This document shows positions 60,101-63,100 of a DNA stretch of 64,000 nt, in pieces. The notes beneath the pieces were generated by a model, which was given only the letters and a program-made list of their open reading frames with translations, ran no database searches and was not told the origin of the DNA. Position 1 is the first letter of the stretch. Every line of letters begins with the position of its first letter. Origin of the DNA: Acanthaster planci (lineage: Eukaryota; Echinodermata; Asteroidea; Valvatida; Acanthasteridae); the NCBI RefSeq assembly GCF_001949145.1, contig NW_019091440.1, forward strand, positions 108,643 to 172,642. The letters run 5' to 3'. The position numbers were made by a program, and so were the translations under genes.

Positions 60101-63100
60101 TAAATCCCACACTCTATCAATATGTTTTCCAGGGAGCTTTCTGTACCTGGCCGACAAGACCGAGGGTAACCGGGCCGATCTCAACAGTGTCATCTTCAAA
60201 ATGCCACCCCTGGATGGATCCTGTGTGGTGAGTGGAACTATCTTGCTCTTTCAAGTTACTGGGTCCATCCTTGGAGAGCATCGAATAGAAATGACTTGTG
60301 ATGACAAGTTTTTCGGACAGGGGATGACAGGTTATGACATGTGATCAACTTTTGATCACTTGTGATTTTCTGTAATTGGCTTGTGAAAACTAGTTTTGAT
60401 TTGTGATTACCTTGTGAAAACCTGCTTGTGGTTTTTTTAACAAGCCTTCAGGGCAAACACTGAGTATACACGTCGAGCACGGCAAAAATCTTTAACATCT
60501 CCCCAGTGCGAATCCGTCCTTGAACATAAATGAGACTTATGACTGACTTGTGAAATCTATGTTTGACTTGTGATTGACTTTTGATCACTTGTGATAACAT
60601 GTGATTACCTGTGCTACCTTGTAGTTGCCTTTTGGTATCTCTTGATGACCAGCTTTGACTTATGATTGATTTGTGATGACTAATAATAGTTTAAGCTGAT
60701 CTGTGACATGCTCGTGGTAATTTGTGATCAACTTACAAAAGCCCAGCTGACACTGTGATCACTTTGTTATTACTTGCTTATCTACCCAATTATTAACTTG
60801 TCAAGTTGTGATTGGTTTGTGATGATAGTAGACATTGATTTACACTGATCTGTGACACACTCGTGGCGATTGGTGATCGGCTTACGATGACCCTGCTGTA
60901 ATGGAATTCTGATGGACTTGTGATGACCTGATCACAACTCAGCTACAAATTACTGAACGATGATGTTTTTCTGTCTCACTCTCTCCATCTCTTCACCCAC
61001 AGGTGCGGTTCTGGTACCGAATGTATGGCATCGGCGTCAACAAGCTGGAGGTCAGCACGCGCTACTCCATCATCGATGCGCCGGAGTCCCTGCTCAAGCT
61101 GGAAGGCAGCAAGATTGACGGCTGGCAGCGTGCTGAGCAGAAGATCACCATCGGGGCCAGGTTCCAGGTGGGTGTCCGAGTGCACCCTGGTGGGCCTATG
61201 GTATCACTGACCAGTCCAGGAAAACACAAGCCTTATGAGTGAAAATTCTGTGTAGAACCGTGAGACTCAACTTTGCTTAATAGCAACGTTTATACGTGGC
61301 CCGTCCTGATGACAAAACAAGCTTCCAGTCACACTCCTGTATTTCCTATTATGATGGTTCAAAGTCAGAAATTGAAGGGGGAGGGGTCGGTTGTGGTTTT
61401 GTAATATTTAGAGAGAATCCCTTCTGTTTGAATTCAGATTTTGAGCAGGATTAGCTGTCAAAAATGTCTCTTTTGCATCAATTTTGGTGATAACTATATG
61501 TGCCTGGTCATAAATGTTAAAACTATGTCAAACACAAAGTTGCAAAGCTGCCAGAATAAAGCCACCTTGTCACCCTAAGGTTACCTTAAGTTTTACACCA
61601 TTAGCAAGTTCTCTTTCTGCTGAATTCAAAAATGCCAACATCTCAATTTTTGATGAACATCTCAGTTTTCAGTAGAAACTGCACAGCCACATGAGACGCC
61701 ATTTTGTTGTTTACACCTCGGTGTGAAATTACTGTATTCGTTGACCAAGAACAATCACAGATAAATGCTGGATACGCACCACTACTTAACACCATGCACT
61801 TCTAAATTAAACGGTCCGACTTGAGACAACATCCTTAATGGCACAGTGCTGGGATTTCTCTTCTTTGTTGGAATCGTTTCCTCATTTTATTTTGTCTTTG
61901 ATCGACAGCTTGTGATTGAGGCAGTCACGTCCAGCGCCATTCCACCCGGCGAGAACATTGCCATCGACGACATCTCCTTCACCAAGGCATGCCAGGTTGA
62001 CACAGACCAGACTCTGCCCAACCACATCAAGCCGACCTGTGAGTTTTGGCCAAGCAGCGTATAGCGCAGCTACTAGGGGCAGTTGAAAGATGAAGAGCGG
62101 GTGGGAATTTGAACCCCCAACTATTTAGAAAAATAAAACAGAGGGAACTTAAATTGGTACTTCCAGAGCAAATGTTTTCAGATCACTGAAATTGGCGACC
62201 GAAACTGTCAGCGATGGAGATGAACTTCAGCTGTGTTCACGTTTAGGGGTACTTTGATTTTAGGAAGTCGTCCCAACTTTCCCGCTCCCACTTTCCAAAT
62301 TTTCCGTAATTGGATTCTTCTTGTAAAATCTTCTTGGTTCAATTTCTCTGCCATTTCTGTTTGTTTGTTACCCTAATTTACTCTGACATTGCTGCCAATG
62401 TTAGAAAAATCCCTTTCTATAAAAAAACGACAACACACACAGACACATAGTTGAGATCAACTATATTACATGGGAGAGGGGCTGCGCATTTTCTATTGTG
62501 CATGTCTTTGCTACATTGGACAGAGCACAAAGGAAACAAAGAGTAAAACAAAGGAAACTATGCATGTCCTCAGTTGTTAGTCCTCAGTTGTAAGTGTATG
62601 TGGTTTGTCTACAGCAGAAAGTATATTACAGGAACGTGCATACTACCTAGTTGTAGGGAGAGCACACATGTTGAAACAGACATTGTGATGACCCCCCCAA
62701 AAGAAATGCACAGGGACAAATATTTGGCGCACAACTCATTCTTGTCTTTCCTAACAAGAAAGTGCAGTCAGGGGCGGATCCAGGATTTTCCACAGAGGGG
62801 GTGTGATCCATTATTTTCCAAAAGGGAGCGTGAACTATGCCAGGGAGCGTGTAGCACAACGCACATACAACGTGGGCTCCTGGGCTCACTAGTAAGGGAT
62901 TCTAGGATTGGATTGGATTCTCGGCGCTCTGTGGTGCAATCAGGCGGTATGGCCCCTTTTTTTCTTCTCCCTCCTTGTTCTTTTTTTATTTTTTGGTGGA
63001 AACGGGGGAATGTGCCCCCATCCCCACCGCTCCGGATCTGCCCCGGCAGTAATGGCCCAAGCACACTGTGGATACAAGCCTGTCTCTCCACTAATCAAGA

